13,508 nt of DNA from DAOTEJ01 sp035454085 (GTDB lineage Bacteria; Pseudomonadota; Gammaproteobacteria; Burkholderiales; Burkholderiaceae_F): NCBI GenBank assembly GCA_035454085.1, contig DAOTEJ010000072.1:1-13508 (forward strand), read 5' to 3'. The notes under the pieces are model-generated. The model had not been told where the DNA came from. It ran no database searches and saw only the letters and a list, made by a program, of their open reading frames with translations. The position numbers and the translations under genes are program-made. The first letter of the stretch is position 1. Every line of letters begins with the position of its first letter. Of the stretch, positions 6,860-13,508 are shown one piece after another.

Positions 6860-7924
6860 TCAGGCGCGCACGGCCTCGGGCGTCTGCGCCGCATACCACT
6901 GCGCTGCCTCGGCCAGGCCCTGGCGCACGCTGTGCGAAGGCTCGTAGCCCAGGCGCGTGCGCGCCCGGCTGACGTCGGCCAGCGAGTGGCGCACGTCGCC
7001 GGTGCGAAAGTCTGCCTTGCGCGGCGCGGCCACCTCGAGCCCGGGGCGCACCGCGCCCAGAGCATCGGCCAGCGCGGCGTGCAACTGAACGAGCGTGGTG
7101 CGCTCGCCCACCGCCACGTTGTAGACCGTGTCGAGCGCCTCGGCGCGTTCCGTCGTGGCGGCGAGCAGGTTGGCCTGCACCGCGTTGGCCACGAAGCAGA
7201 AGTCGCGGCTGGTCTGACCATCGCCGTTGATCACGCAGGGCTCGCCGCGCAGCATGGCCGCGGCCCAGCGGGGAATCACCGCCGCATAGGCGCCGTTGGG
7301 ATCCTGGCGCGGTCCGAACACGTTGAAGTAGCGCAAGCCCACCGTGTGCATGCCGTAGGTGCGAGAGAACACCGCGGCATAGAGCTCGTTGAGGACCTTG
7401 GTCACCGCGTAGGGCGACAGGGGCCGGCCGATCACGTCTTCGACCTTGGGCAGGCCGGGATGGTCGCCGTAGGTGGAACTGCTTGCCGCGTAGACGAAGC
7501 GCGCCCGCGCGTCGCGCGCCGCGACCAGCATGTTCAGAAAGCCCGTGGCGTTGGCGGCATGGGTGGCCAGCGGGTGGTCGATCGAGCGTGGCACCGAGCC
7601 CAGCGCCGCCTGGTGCAGCACCACGTCCACGCCCTCGCAGGCGTGGCGGCAGGTGGCCGGGTCGACGATGTCGCCCTCGATGAAGCTGTGGCGCGCCCAG
7701 GCGGACTCGCCCACCCGATGCCGCACTTCGTCGAGGTTGCGGCGGTGGCCGGTGGCGAAGTTGTCGAGCGAGACCACCGTCTGCCCGAGCTCGAGCAGGG
7801 TCTGCAGCAGGTGCGAGCCGATGAAGCCCGCGCTGCCCGTGACCAGCCAGCGGCGCGGACGCGCCGCCAGCGCGGCACGCACCGCGCCGTAGGCCGGCGC
7901 AAGCGCCTCAGAGCCGCCAGACAT
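6860..7924 (-). CDS. wbpP: UDP-N-acetylhexosamine 4-epimerase, WbpP/TviC type
   Basis: A 354-residue extended short-chain dehydrogenase/reductase. The NAD-binding motif TGSAGFIG is at 29-36, the catalytic Ser/Thr in SSST at 148-151 and the Y172-xxx-K176 pair in PYAVTK. Several stretches are diagnostic of the WbpP/TviC branch rather than plain GalE: HQAALGSVPRSI, SSSTYGDHPGLPKVED, LRYFNVFGPRQDPNGAYAAV and NGDGQTSRDFC. WbpP interconverts UDP-GlcNAc and UDP-GalNAc, or their uronic acids. The N-terminal extension before the Rossmann fold also matches that group. The ATG has AAGGGG 4 bases upstream and lies inside the last codons of the dehydrogenase gene (17-base overlap), which indicates translational coupling. 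With the dehydrogenase it should supply an aminohexuronic acid donor for exopolysaccharide. Assignment to the subfamily is firm; the exact substrate is inferred. Confidence 0.92.
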   Translation of the reverse strand: MSGGSEALAPAYGAVRAALAARPRRWLVTGSAGFIGSHLLQTLLELGQTVVSLDNFATGHRRNLDEVRHRVGESAWARHSFIEGDIVDPATCRHACEGVDVVLHQAALGSVPRSIDHPLATHAANATGFLNMLVAARDARARFVYAASSSTYGDHPGLPKVEDVIGRPLSPYAVTKVLNELYAAVFSRTYGMHTVGLRYFNVFGPRQDPNGAYAAVIPRWAAAMLRGEPCVINGDGQTSRDFCFVANAVQANLLAATTERAEALDTVYNVAVGERTTLVQLHAALADALGAVRPGLEVAAPRKADFRTGDVRHSLADVSRARTRLGYEPSHSVRQGLAEAAQWYAAQTPEAVRA

Positions 7925-9188
7925 GAAGCCCCTTCGCCTTGAGCGCAGCCGGATCCATCAGGCACTTCACGTCCACGAACAGCCCGCCGGGCGCGAGCTT
8001 GGCGGCGTACTCGTCCACCGAGTGCGCCTTGTATTCGGCGTGCGAGACCGCCAGCACCGTGGCGCAGGCCTTGGGCAGATGCTCCCAGGGGGTGAGCTGC
8101 ACGCCGTACTCGTGCACCGCCTCGGCCGAGTCGGCCACCGGATCGTGCACGTGCACCGTGATGCCGTAGCTCTCGAGCTCGCGGATCACGTCGATCACCT
8201 TGCTGTTGCGCAGGTCCGGGCAGTTCTCCTTGAAGGTCAGGCCCAGCACGTTGACGTGCGCGCCCTTGATCGCGAAGCCCGCCTGGATCAGGTGCTTGAC
8301 GGTCTGCTCGGCCACGAACTTGCCCATGCCGTCGTTGATGCGCCGGCCCGCCAGGATGACCTGCGGGTGATAGCCCAGCTTGTCGGCCTTGTGGGTGAGG
8401 TAGTAGGGGTCCACGCCGATGCAGTGCCCGCCCACCAGGCCCGGCCGGAAGGGCAGGAAGTTCCACTTGGTGCCGGCGGCCTGCAGCACTTCCAGGGTGT
8501 CGATGCCGATCTTGTGGAAGATGAGCGAGAGCTCGTTCATCAGCGCGATGTTCAGGTCGCGCTGGGTGTTCTCGATCACCTTGGCGGCCTCGGCCACCTT
8601 GATGCTGCTGGCCGGGTACACGCCGGCGGTGACCACGCTGGAGTAGACCTCGGCCACCTTCCTGGCGGTCTCGGGCGTGTCGCCCGACACCACCTTCACG
8701 ATGCGCGTGAGGGTGTGTTCCTTGTCGCCCGGATTGATGCGCTCAGGGCTGTAGCCCACGAAGAAGTCGGTCTTCCAGGTCATGCCCGACTCGCGCTCGA
8801 GGATGGGCACGCAGATCTCTTCGGTGGCGCCGGGGTAGACGGTGGACTCGTACACCACGATGGCGCCGCGCTTGAGGTGCCGGCCCACCGAGGTGCTCGA
8901 GCCCACCAGCGGGCTGAAGTCGGGGTTGTGCGCGTCGTCCACCGGCGTGGGCACGGCCACGATGATGAAGTCGGCATCCTTCAGCGCGGCTGCGTCCGTG
9001 GTGCACTCCAGGTGCACGGCGGCCTTGAGGTCCTCGCTGCTCACCTCGCCCGTCGGATCCACGTGGCGCTTGTAGGCCTCCACCTTGTTGTGCGACAGAT
9101 CGAAGCCGATCGTGCGCGCCTTCTTGCCAAACTCCACGGCAAGCGGCAGCCCCACGTAGCCAAGCCCGACCACTGCGACGACAGTCAT
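7908..9188 (-). CDS. tviB: Nucleotide-sugar 6-dehydrogenase, TviB/VipA/WbpO type
   Basis: A 426-residue UDP-glucose/GDP-mannose dehydrogenase-family enzyme. It begins with the dinucleotide fold GLGYVG (8-13), contains VYESTVYPGATEE (112-124) and YSPERINPG (146-154), the central helix AEAAKVIENTQRDLNIALMNE (199-219, Lys203 and Asn207), and the catalytic Cys256 in GGHCIGVDPYYL. LGYHPQVILAGRRINDGMG (271-289) is typical of the Vi-antigen TviB/WbpO branch, which oxidises UDP-GlcNAc or UDP-GalNAc to the uronic acid with two NAD+. The ATG is preceded by GGAAGAGGA. The gene follows prsT by 63 bases and overlaps the epimerase gene, so it probably belongs to the same transcript. Preference for GlcNAc or GalNAc cannot be read from the sequence. 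Confidence 0.93.
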   Translation of the reverse strand: MTVVAVVGLGYVGLPLAVEFGKKARTIGFDLSHNKVEAYKRHVDPTGEVSSEDLKAAVHLECTTDAAALKDADFIIVAVPTPVDDAHNPDFSPLVGSSTSVGRHLKRGAIVVYESTVYPGATEEICVPILERESGMTWKTDFFVGYSPERINPGDKEHTLTRIVKVVSGDTPETARKVAEVYSSVVTAGVYPASSIKVAEAAKVIENTQRDLNIALMNELSLIFHKIGIDTLEVLQAAGTKWNFLPFRPGLVGGHCIGVDPYYLTHKADKLGYHPQVILAGRRINDGMGKFVAEQTVKHLIQAGFAIKGAHVNVLGLTFKENCPDLRNSKVIDVIRELESYGITVHVHDPVADSAEAVHEYGVQLTPWEHLPKACATVLAVSHAEYKAHSVDEYAAKLAPGGLFVDVKCLMDPAALKAKGLHVWRL

Positions 9189-9251
9189 TCCTCTTCCTTT
9201 TTCAAGTTCAGTTGTTCTTGATGCGCCGAGCCGAACGCCGATCGGCCGGCC

Positions 9252-12041
9252 TCACAGCCCCTTGAGCAATTCCGCGACCTCGGCCTTGCCACGGAACTCG
9301 GCCTTCGATTCCTGCAGCACCGTCAGTTCCTTGCGCGCGTCGGCCTTGCGCCCCTGCTTGATCAGCGCCTTGGCGTAGTTGAGCCGGATCTCGGGGCGGT
9401 TGGGCGCCAGGCGCACCGCACGCCCGAGCATCTCGACGCCCTTGTCCACGTCGCCCTTCCGGACCAGCAGCACGCCGTAGGTGTCGAGCACCGCGCCGCT
9501 ATCGGGAGCGATCTGAAGTGCGCGCTCGGCGTAGCCGATTGCCTTGGGATCGCCCAGCTCGCCGGCCACCCAGGCCAGGTTGTTGAGCGCCACCACGTTG
9601 TCGGGCTGCACGGCGAGCACCGCCTGATACTGCGCGGCGGCACCCTTCAGGTTGCGGGCCTGCATCTCGCCGTCGGCGAGGTAGAGGCGCAAGCCCACGT
9701 CCTTCGGCTGCTCGGCCTGCCAGCGCTTGGCGAAGGCCTCGGCCTCGGCCTTCTTGTTGGCCTTCTGCAGAGTCGCGTACAGGCGCACGGCCACCAGACT
9801 CGCCGTCGGTTCGGCCTTGAGGCCCGCGCGATAGGCCTGCTCGGCCTCGGCGAGCTTGTTCTGGGACTCGAGGATCTCGCCCTCCATGAGGTAACCCAGC
9901 GCCGCCTTGGGCTTGTCGCGCTGCACCTCGCGCGCGACCTTCAGGCTTTCTTCCGGGCGACCCGCCGCCAGCTGCACCGCAACGGTGTCGCGCACCACGG
10001 CGTCGTTGGTGGGAGCGAGCTTGCGCGCCGCCGCGAGCGCTTCGAGCGCACGGTCGTATTGCTTCTGGCGCACGTACAGCGCGGCCATGCGCACGTGCGG
10101 CTCGGCAGAGTCGGGCTGCAGCGTCGACAGGCGACGCAGCGCGTCGACCGCCTGGTTGATGTCGCCGGCCGCTTCCTGCGCGGCCGCCAACGCACCGAGC
10201 GCGCGCCGGTCGGTCGGCTGCGCCGCCACCGCTTCGTTGGCTGCAGCGACCGCCGCCTTGGCGTCGCCCTTGGCGAGGTTCAGGCGCACCAGCGCGAGGC
10301 GCGCATCCACGCTCGCCGGATTGGCCTCCACCGCTTTTTGCAAGACCGCGGCGATCTCCGCCTGCGAGCCGCCGCTGCGCGCCACGAGGTCGGCCATCGC
10401 CAGATACAGCTGCTCGTTCTTCGGCTCCTTGGCGATCATCGCCTCGTAGCGGGCCTTGGCTTGCGCGGGGTTCTTGTCGGCCAGGTCCAGACTGGCGAGC
10501 GCGTACGCGGCGGGCAGATAGGTCGGCTGCTTCTGCAGCGCGGCCTCGAAGGCCTTGCGCGCGGCCGGGCGATCCTGCTTGGCCACGTACACCATGCCTT
10601 CGACCTGATAGCTCAGGGGATTGTCGGGCTGCTTCTTCTGCAGGTTCTTGGCCGCAGCAAGCGCCTTGTCGAATTCCTTGCGACGCAGATGCGAGTTCAC
10701 CAGCGCAAGGTCGGCCTGAATCTGATCCGGATCGATCGCCGAGGCCGCCTCGAGCTCGCGGAACGCGCCCTCGGGATTGCCGCCCGCCAGCGCGATCTGG
10801 CCCAGGCGGGTGCGAGCCGCGGCCGCCTGCGGCTTGGCGTCGCGCTCGGCGGCCGCGGCGAAGTAGGTCGAGGCACGCTGCGTGTCGCCGTTGGCGAAGA
10901 AGGTCTCGCCGGCGAGCACCAGCAGCGGCGGATCGGTGGGCACGCCGCCTTCGAGCAGCGGCATCAGCACCTCGCGCGCCTTGACCGGCTGGCCGGCGCG
11001 CAGATAGGTGGCCACCAGCAGCCGCCGCGCCGTCACGTTGTTCGGAGTACGCGCCAGCGCGCGGCGCAGATGGTCCTCGGCCTGCACGTACTGCTTGGAC
11101 TGCAGCTCAACCGCACCGGCGAGCGTGAGCGCGCCGGGGTGCTCCGGGATGTACTTGAGCACCGTGCCGGTGGCGTCGCGCGCCTTGGCCAGATCGCCCT
11201 TGCGGAAGGCAATCAGGCCATCCAGGAAGGTGACCCGCAGGTCGCCCTTGCCGACCTTCTGCGCCTCCTGCGAGGCGGCCGCGGCCGCGTCCAGATCGCC
11301 CTTGTCGACCAGGGCCGAGATCGTCGCCAGGCGCAAGGGCATGAACTTCGGGTCGGCCTTGGCGCCCGCCTCGGCCGCCTGCAGCGCGGCTACGCGATCG
11401 CCCTGCGCCATCAGGATCTCGACCTTCAGCATCGCCGCCGGCCCGTAGGCGGGCTGGGCCTTGAGCACCGCGTCCACCTGGGCCAGCGCCTCGGGCATGC
11501 GGCCCTCCACGGCCTGGATGCGGGCCTGGCCGGTCTGCGCCTGGGCGTCGGCCGGATCACTCGCCAGCGCTGCCGCGTAGCCCGCGCCCGCCTCCTTGAG
11601 CTTGCCCTTCATCAGGTAGGCGTCGCCCAGCGTGGCCTGCAGGCGCGCCTGCGCCTTGGCGTCCTTGAGCGTGCTGGCGCCGAACTGCTTGATCACCTCG
11701 TCGCTCTTGCCCTGCTCGGCCATCACCCGCGCGAGCAGCGGCACCACGACCTCGGGCGGCTGGCCCAGCTCCAGTGCCCGACCCAGTTCCTTCTCGGCCG
11801 ACGGGAAGTCGCCCGCCTTCATCTGGGCCTCGCCCAGCAGCAGGCGCGCCTCGGCGTTGTTCGGCTCCTTCTGCAGCGCGTTCTTGAACTGGATCACCGC
11901 CGCCTTGTCGTCGCCCTTGGCGAGGTACTCCTTGCCGGACGCAAGCAGCTTGGCTGGGTTGTCGCCACAGCCGGCGAGCAAGGTCACGCCCAGGGCGAGG
12001 GCGAGCAGGGTCAGACGGAACGGAGCGGCGCGGCTTGGCAT
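9252..12041 (-). CDS. prsT: PEP-CTERM/XrtA system TPR-repeat lipoprotein PrsT
   Basis: A 929-residue protein, the usual size for PrsT. The signal MPSRAAPFRLTLLALALGVT ends in lipobox L-L-A-G-C25; Gly follows the Cys, favouring the outer membrane. The rest is almost entirely tetratricopeptide-like repeats of about 34 residues with the expected small/aromatic pattern, for example GKEYLAKGDDKAAVIQFKNA (36-55) and repeated A.Y...L...P segments to the C-terminus (LNNLAWVAGELGDPKAIGYA). In XrtA-type genomes this lipoprotein is encoded next to prsK and prsR in the exopolysaccharide cluster; its role is thought to lie in assembly, export or sorting of EPS and PEP-CTERM proteins at the outer membrane, but it is not well characterised. 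The start has GGAG 5 bases upstream and follows prsR by 22 bases on the same strand. Confidence 0.94.
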   Translation of the reverse strand: MPSRAAPFRLTLLALALGVTLLAGCGDNPAKLLASGKEYLAKGDDKAAVIQFKNALQKEPNNAEARLLLGEAQMKAGDFPSAEKELGRALELGQPPEVVVPLLARVMAEQGKSDEVIKQFGASTLKDAKAQARLQATLGDAYLMKGKLKEAGAGYAAALASDPADAQAQTGQARIQAVEGRMPEALAQVDAVLKAQPAYGPAAMLKVEILMAQGDRVAALQAAEAGAKADPKFMPLRLATISALVDKGDLDAAAAASQEAQKVGKGDLRVTFLDGLIAFRKGDLAKARDATGTVLKYIPEHPGALTLAGAVELQSKQYVQAEDHLRRALARTPNNVTARRLLVATYLRAGQPVKAREVLMPLLEGGVPTDPPLLVLAGETFFANGDTQRASTYFAAAAERDAKPQAAAARTRLGQIALAGGNPEGAFRELEAASAIDPDQIQADLALVNSHLRRKEFDKALAAAKNLQKKQPDNPLSYQVEGMVYVAKQDRPAARKAFEAALQKQPTYLPAAYALASLDLADKNPAQAKARYEAMIAKEPKNEQLYLAMADLVARSGGSQAEIAAVLQKAVEANPASVDARLALVRLNLAKGDAKAAVAAANEAVAAQPTDRRALGALAAAQEAAGDINQAVDALRRLSTLQPDSAEPHVRMAALYVRQKQYDRALEALAAARKLAPTNDAVVRDTVAVQLAAGRPEESLKVAREVQRDKPKAALGYLMEGEILESQNKLAEAEQAYRAGLKAEPTASLVAVRLYATLQKANKKAEAEAFAKRWQAEQPKDVGLRLYLADGEMQARNLKGAAAQYQAVLAVQPDNVVALNNLAWVAGELGDPKAIGYAERALQIAPDSGAVLDTYGVLLVRKGDVDKGVEMLGRAVRLAPNRPEIRLNYAKALIKQGRKADARKELTVLQESKAEFRGKAEVAELLKGL

Positions 12042-12063
12042 GGTGTCTCCAATGGGCGGCGGC

Positions 12064-13419
12064 CTACTTCAGGCCGAAGCGGTGCATCAGGTCGTAGAGG
12101 GTGGGCCGGCTCACGCCGAGCAACTCGGCGGCGCGGCTCAGGTTGTTGTTGGTGCGGGCCAGGGCCTTGAGCAGAGCCCCGCGTTCGGCTTCGTCACGCA
12201 CGGCGCGCAGGCTCAGTGCGGCCTCGCCCTCGTCGCCGTCGGCCGAGGCCAGTCCGAGATCCTCGGCGTGGATTACCGCGCCCTCGGCCATGATCACCGC
12301 GCGCTTGATCACGTTCTCGAGCTCGCGCACGTTGCCCGGCCAGCGCTGCTGCTCGATCACGCGCACCGCGTCGGGCGCGAGGCTCATGCTGCCGCGGCGC
12401 TGCTCGACGGCCATGCGCTGCACGAAGGCCTGCGCGAGCAGCACGGCGTCGGCCAGGCGTTCGCGCAGCGGCGGAACCTCGATCACGATCTCGGCGAGGC
12501 GGTAGAACAGGTCTTCGCGGAACTCGCCGCGAGCGATCTTGGCCTTGAGGTCCTGGTGCGTGGCGCATACCACGCGCACGTCGACCGGGATCTCGTCGCG
12601 CCCACCCAGCCGCTCGATCACCCGCTCCTGCAGGAAGCGCAGCAGCTTGGCCTGCAGCGACATCGGCAGGTCGCCGATCTCGTCGAGGAAGAGCGTGCCC
12701 TTGTTGGCCGTCTCTATCTTGCCGATGGTCTGCTTGGACGCGCCCGTGAAGGCGCCGCGCTCGTAGCCGAAGAGCTCGCTCTCGAGCAGGTTCTCGGGGA
12801 TCGCCGCGCAGTTGATCGCCACGAAGCGACCCTTGCGCCCCGACAACTCGTTGAGCGCGCGCGCCAGGATCTCCTTGCCGGTGCCCGACTCGCCCAACAC
12901 CGTCACCGTGGCCGAGGTCGGCGCCACCTTCTCGATGGTGCGGCAGGCACGCAACAGCGCCGGGTCGCGCGTGATCAGTCCCGCCAGCGCCTCTGGCTTG
13001 CTCGTCGAGGCCAGGCGGCGGTTCTCTTCCTGCAACTCGTGCAGGCGGAAGGCGCGGTCGATCATCAGGCCCAGCAACTCGGGCTCGAAGGGCTTGGTGT
13101 AGAAGTCGTAAGCCCCCATCGCCACCGCCTTGAGCGCGTTGGCACGGTCGCCCTGCCCGGTAAGCACGATCACCTTGGTGTCGGGCGCGTGGGCCAGGAT
13201 CTCCTGCAGGGTGCGGAAGCCCTCGGTGGTGTCGTCGGGCGCGGGCGGCAGGCCAAGGTCCATGGTGACCACCGCCGGCTGCACGCGGCGCAGCGCCGCC
13301 AGGGCCGACTCGCGGTCGCCCGCGAGCGCCGTCTCGTAGGCGTCGAAGGCCCACTTCATCTGCGTCTGCAGCGCGGGGTCGTCCTCGATGATCAGCAGGG
13401 GGCGGCGGCGCTCGTTCAC
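12064..13419 (-). CDS. prsR: PrsR, sigma-54-dependent response regulator of the PEP-CTERM system
   Basis: A 451-residue NtrC-type regulator with three domains. The receiver (about 8-125) has the acidic pocket EDD (12-14), phospho-acceptor Asp54, Thr87 and Lys109. The AAA+ domain (about 145-380) has Walker A GESGTGKE (176-183), the sigma-54-contact loop GAFTGA (222-227), Walker B LFLDEIG (243-249) and WPGNVRELENVIKRAV (360-375). A Fis-type helix-turn-helix closes the protein (about 424-448, NLSRAAELLGVSRPTLYDLM). All active residues are intact. PrsR is the partner of the kinase PrsK and, from work in Zoogloea as I recall it, activates PEP-CTERM genes with RpoN. The GTG start has GGAGGG about 8 bases upstream. 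The RpoN promoter at 2115-2132 is a likely target within this window. Confidence 0.95.
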   Translation of the reverse strand: MNERRRPLLIIEDDPALQTQMKWAFDAYETALAGDRESALAALRRVQPAVVTMDLGLPPAPDDTTEGFRTLQEILAHAPDTKVIVLTGQGDRANALKAVAMGAYDFYTKPFEPELLGLMIDRAFRLHELQEENRRLASTSKPEALAGLITRDPALLRACRTIEKVAPTSATVTVLGESGTGKEILARALNELSGRKGRFVAINCAAIPENLLESELFGYERGAFTGASKQTIGKIETANKGTLFLDEIGDLPMSLQAKLLRFLQERVIERLGGRDEIPVDVRVVCATHQDLKAKIARGEFREDLFYRLAEIVIEVPPLRERLADAVLLAQAFVQRMAVEQRRGSMSLAPDAVRVIEQQRWPGNVRELENVIKRAVIMAEGAVIHAEDLGLASADGDEGEAALSLRAVRDEAERGALLKALARTNNNLSRAAELLGVSRPTLYDLMHRFGLK

Positions 13420-13480
13420 TGCACTACCCTCCGCGCCAAGGCGCTTCGGGGCAATTCGCGCTTGGGGCGGCCCGGCGCGC

Positions 13481-13508
13481 TCATGCCGCGGCCTCCACGG
13501 AACGCAGC
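13481..13508 (-). CDS. 3' end of an upstream gene, possibly the histidine kinase prsK
   Basis: On the minus strand one frame enters from the right edge, encodes LRSVEAAA and ends at TGA (13481-13483). It is assigned to prsK only because prsK usually lies directly upstream of prsR; eight residues cannot identify a protein. A second frame stays open further, ending at a TGA at 13416-13418 that overlaps the prsR GTG, and cannot be excluded as the true 3' end. Confidence 0.3.

Noticed and set aside
7589..7603. TGGCACC at 7589 as a second sigma-54 promoter
   Set aside because: The required GC 10 bases after the GG is absent (AG instead) and the site lies inside the epimerase gene on the opposite strand.
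5054..7942. A 962-codon open frame on the plus strand, opposite the epimerase, protease and ElyC-like genes
   Set aside because: It crosses three well-recognised minus-strand genes and its product is Arg/His/Gln/Gly-rich low-complexity sequence with no motif, the usual antisense shadow in high-GC DNA.
9237..9246. Palindrome GCCGATCGGC between prsT and tviB as a terminator or operator
   Set aside because: It has no loop and no T run, and such GC palindromes are common at this base composition; the genes look cotranscribed.
10059..12170. A 703-codon open frame on the plus strand, antisense to prsT
   Set aside because: It mirrors the Ala/Leu/Lys-rich TPR codons of prsT, shows no domain, and runs past the prsT start into the 3' end of prsR.

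Overview
The window is very GC-rich, with strong G/C preference at third codon positions. Its gene content points to a betaproteobacterium, most likely of the order Burkholderiales (Rubrivivax/Leptothrix-like) or a relative such as Zoogloea. The clearest marker is part of the PEP-CTERM/exosortase A (XrtA) exopolysaccharide system: the response regulator PrsR, the TPR lipoprotein PrsT and a short PEP-CTERM-tagged secreted protein. No exosortase gene is inside the window.

Left part, plus strand (1-2880): the 3' portion of a subtilisin-like (S8) protease whose first visible residues form a lipoprotein signal with a lipobox, so the gene begins before the window. It is followed by a PEP-CTERM protein gene preceded by a textbook sigma-54 (-24/-12) promoter and closed by a strong intrinsic terminator.

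Middle, minus strand (2940-5071): a monocistronic UvrD/Rep-type helicase. Upstream of its start lies a sequence with the exact outer arms of a LexA (SOS) box, overlapping a good -10 hexamer.

Right part, minus strand, read right to left (13508 to 5189): end of a gene that is probably the kinase prsK, then prsR, prsT, a TviB/WbpO-type nucleotide-sugar dehydrogenase, a WbpP/TviC-type UDP-HexNAc 4-epimerase, a Tat-like exported trypsin-fold protease and a YdcF/ElyC-family membrane protein. Spacing is short (22, 63, -17, 87 and 3 bases), so this looks like one transcription unit. The two sugar enzymes together would supply UDP-GlcNAcA/UDP-GalNAcA for an acidic polysaccharide.

The window appears to hold both ends of one regulatory circuit: PrsR, which carries an intact GAFTGA sigma-54-activator domain, and a likely target, the sigma-54 promoter of the PEP-CTERM gene about 10 kb away.
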